The position numbers and the translations under genes are program-made. Below are positions 5,463 to 6,502 of a DNA stretch of 6,502 nucleotides, piece after piece. This DNA comes from Patescibacteria group bacterium (GTDB lineage: Bacteria; Patescibacteria; Microgenomatia; Levybacterales; UBA12049): the NCBI GenBank assembly GCA_023379465.1, contig JAMCTM010000045.1, forward strand, positions 1-6,502. Direction: 5' to 3'. Every line of letters starts with the position of its first letter. Position 1 is the first letter of the stretch. Under the pieces are notes generated by a model. The model saw nothing but the letters and a program-made list of their open reading frames with translations. It searched no databases and had not been told where the DNA came from.

Positions 5463-6260
5463 TTAATCCCTCTTTAAAAAGGTTTTATCCAAAACCGAAA
5501 GGGCATCCCTCATAAAAACTATTTCTCTGCCCCTCAGAACATTTAAAGCATTAAGCATTCTTGCCTCAAGTATCTCAACACCCCCTAGATTGCGGAGGGC
5601 TCGATAAACATTTTCCAGATTCTTTCTCAGGGAAAAAGGCGCGACAAAAAGAACTTGCCTATTCTTGGGACCAAAGCCAAGAGCCTCAAAAACCTTTGCC
5701 GCTTCTTTTGTCTTTGGGTTTACTTTATCCAGATTTCCCACAATCTTTATCTTATTCTCTCTTAGTTTTTGCGAGAGAACGGTAAAAAGGGCAAGCCTTG
5801 ACATATTTTTTGAAAGAGCCAGCGAATAATCTTTCGGCTTTGGGCCAAAAACCACGCCTCCGTGAACAAAAATCGGGGCTTTTTTTGATCCGTGCCGCGC
5901 CCTGCCTGTTCCTTTTTGTTTATAAATTTTGCGTGTCGAACCTTTCACTTCGCCCCTGGTTCTGGTTGAAACAGTTCCTCGTCTTTTATTAGCCAAATAG
6001 ACCCTTACGGCCTGTGAAACCAGGCTGTCGTTTGGCTTAACCCCAAAAATTTCTCCGGGCAAATCTATTGATTCAATAACCTTGCCTTCGGTATCATAAA
6101 CTTCTGTCTTTAAACCAACAGCTCCCTTTTTATTCTCGAATGTTCCAAGAGCCGTCTTTTCTCCTGATTCTTTCTGCGTCTTACGCGATTTTGAACCCGC
6201 CGAGCGGGGGCTTGGCATAGCCTCTTTTGATTCTCTATTCTTGGTTTTTTTAACCGACAT
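5463..6260 (-). CDS. rplD: 50S ribosomal protein L4 (uL4) with a ~48-residue N-terminal extension
   Basis: 23S rRNA-binding protein whose long loop reaches the exit tunnel; in E. coli it also represses the S10 operon. From the ATG at 6258–6260 the product has 265 residues against ~205 for typical L4. The L4 core begins near residue 50 (LKTEVYDTEGK). Its tunnel loop is intact with STRKIYKQKGTGRARHGS and GGVVFGPKPKDYS, and the C-terminal Rossmann-like part includes LNALNVLRGREIVFMRDAL. The first ~48 residues are rich in K, S, E and R and look disordered. I chose this ATG because it lies 1 bp after the rplC stop. The frame is open further upstream to 6356, but that region is rplC coding sequence. 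A second ATG at codon 15 is possible. No start codon lies nearer the core. Confidence 0.94.
   Translation of the reverse strand: MSVKKTKNRESKEAMPSPRSAGSKSRKTQKESGEKTALGTFENKKGAVGLKTEVYDTEGKVIESIDLPGEIFGVKPNDSLVSQAVRVYLANKRRGTVSTRTRGEVKGSTRKIYKQKGTGRARHGSKKAPIFVHGGVVFGPKPKDYSLALSKNMSRLALFTVLSQKLRENKIKIVGNLDKVNPKTKEAAKVFEALGFGPKNRQVLFVAPFSLRKNLENVYRALRNLGGVEILEARMLNALNVLRGREIVFMRDALSVLDKTFLKRD
5468..5475 (-). promoter_or_regulatory. Ribosome binding site of rplW
   Basis: AAAGAGGG on the minus strand, nine bases before the rplW ATG and overlapping the last rplD codons. It supports the start at 5458. Confidence 0.6.
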
Positions 6261-6261
6261 A

Positions 6262-6502
6262 TTATTCTTTCTTCTCCTTTTTATCTTCTTTTTCTTCTGT
6301 CTTTTCTGTCTTTTCCGCTTCTTTATATAAAGGCACAAACTTTCTATCCTTGCCAACCTTTTGTATAAAAACCATGCTGTTTCTTCCGCCGGGCAGCAAA
6401 CCTCTGATCAGAATCTTATCATCCAAAACATCCATCACTTTTAAATTCTTAACCGTAACGCGGACATGTCCCATTCTGCCGGCCATTCTTTTACCTTTGT
6501 AA
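6262..6502 (-). CDS. rplC: 50S ribosomal protein L3 (uL3), C-terminal part, begins outside the window
   Basis: L3 initiates 23S rRNA folding and sends an extension to the peptidyl-transferase region. The visible end, read from the window edge, is YKGKRMAGRMGHVRVTVKNL, followed by LIRGLLPGGRNSMVFI; this corresponds to the family's GKRMAGRMG motif and last beta strands. The reading frame runs off the edge, so the true start (some 130 or more residues earlier) is not seen; the ATG at 6486 is an internal methionine. After the normal L3 end near VFIQKV the protein continues with about 30 residues dominated by K and E, ending EKEDKKEKKE, an unusual low-complexity tail partly encoded by a 9-bp repeat. 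It stops with TAA one base before rplD. Confidence 0.96.
   Translation of the reverse strand, partial: YKGKRMAGRMGHVRVTVKNLKVMDVLDDKILIRGLLPGGRNSMVFIQKVGKDRKFVPLYKEAEKTEKTEEKEDKKEKKE
6295..6321. repeat. 9-bp tandem repeat in the L3 tail coding region
   Basis: The plus strand reads TTCTGTCTT twice (6295–6303, 6304–6312), followed by a diverged unit TTCCGCTTC (6313–6321). Because the unit is a multiple of three it encodes the repeated tripeptide seen as EKTEKTE in the L3 tail. It sits within a longer purine-rich (coding strand) tract at about 6262–6325, consistent with replication slippage having extended the tail. Confidence 0.75.

Noticed and set aside
6261..6356. Upstream extension of L4 to an ATG at 6356 giving a very basic leader of 32 residues
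   Set aside because: The region is the K/E-rich tail of L3 in its own frame. The basic reading is a by-product of the purine-rich tract, and the ATG at 6260 fits the 1-bp junction.
1..6502. A hidden novel system (mobile element, CRISPR, defence or non-coding RNA) inside the window
   Set aside because: Almost every base is accounted for by sixteen ribosomal-protein genes in canonical order. The only sizeable gap is 61 bp and is described above.

Overview
This window is a single-strand run of ribosomal-protein genes, all read on the minus strand (right to left). It is the heart of the bacterial S10–spc supercluster, in the classical order: rplC (3' part only) – rplD – rplW – rplB – rpsS – rplV – rpsC – rplP – rpmC – rpsQ – rplN – rplX – rplE – rpsN – rpsH – rplF (5' part only). 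No gene of the canonical order is missing between rplC and rplF, and no foreign gene is inserted. There is no RNA gene, mobile element or CRISPR array, and no stretch over 300 bases lacks a gene. The longest non-coding gap is 61 bp, upstream of rpsC.

The organism is clearly bacterial: the proteins are bacterial in type and the gene order is bacterial. The moderately AT-rich sequence, a very short L2 N-terminus, zinc-type S14, four-cysteine L24, very tight packing and an AT-rich 7-bp repeat in the only sizeable gap suggest an uncultivated Patescibacteria/CPR (Parcubacteria-like) genome. That placement is an inference made without any database search. TGA is used as a stop by four of the 15 genes whose ends are visible, so the genome does not use genetic code 25 (Gracilibacteria/Absconditabacteria).

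Layout, in transcription order. Positions 6502–3772 hold the S10-type half: L3 C-terminus with an acidic/basic low-complexity tail, L4 with a long N-terminal extension, L23, L2, S19 and L22. A 61-bp spacer (3711–3771) follows, with 7-bp repeats and an AT-rich inverted repeat. Positions 3710–2170 hold S3, L16, L29 and S17, and 2173–1 hold the spc-type half: L14, L24, L5, S14, S8 and the start of L6. Three junctions overlap (rpmC/rpsQ by 8 bp; rpsQ/rplN and rplN/rplX by 4 bp, ATGA). Most other gaps are 1–30 bp, consistent with one polycistronic, translationally coupled message. I see no convincing internal promoter or terminator.

Together the products build both subunits. L2, L3, L4, L16 and L14 lie in or near the peptidyl-transferase region and the subunit interface. 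L22, L23, L24 and L29 line the exit tunnel and its mouth. L5 and L6 belong to the central protuberance and GTPase-side regions. S3, S14 and S19 are in the 30S head, and S8 and S17 in the body. I find no previously undescribed system. The points worth a second look are lineage-type departures within universal proteins (L4 extension, L2 short N-terminus and altered PTC-loop motif, S3 insertion and helicase-site change) and the repeat-bearing spacer.
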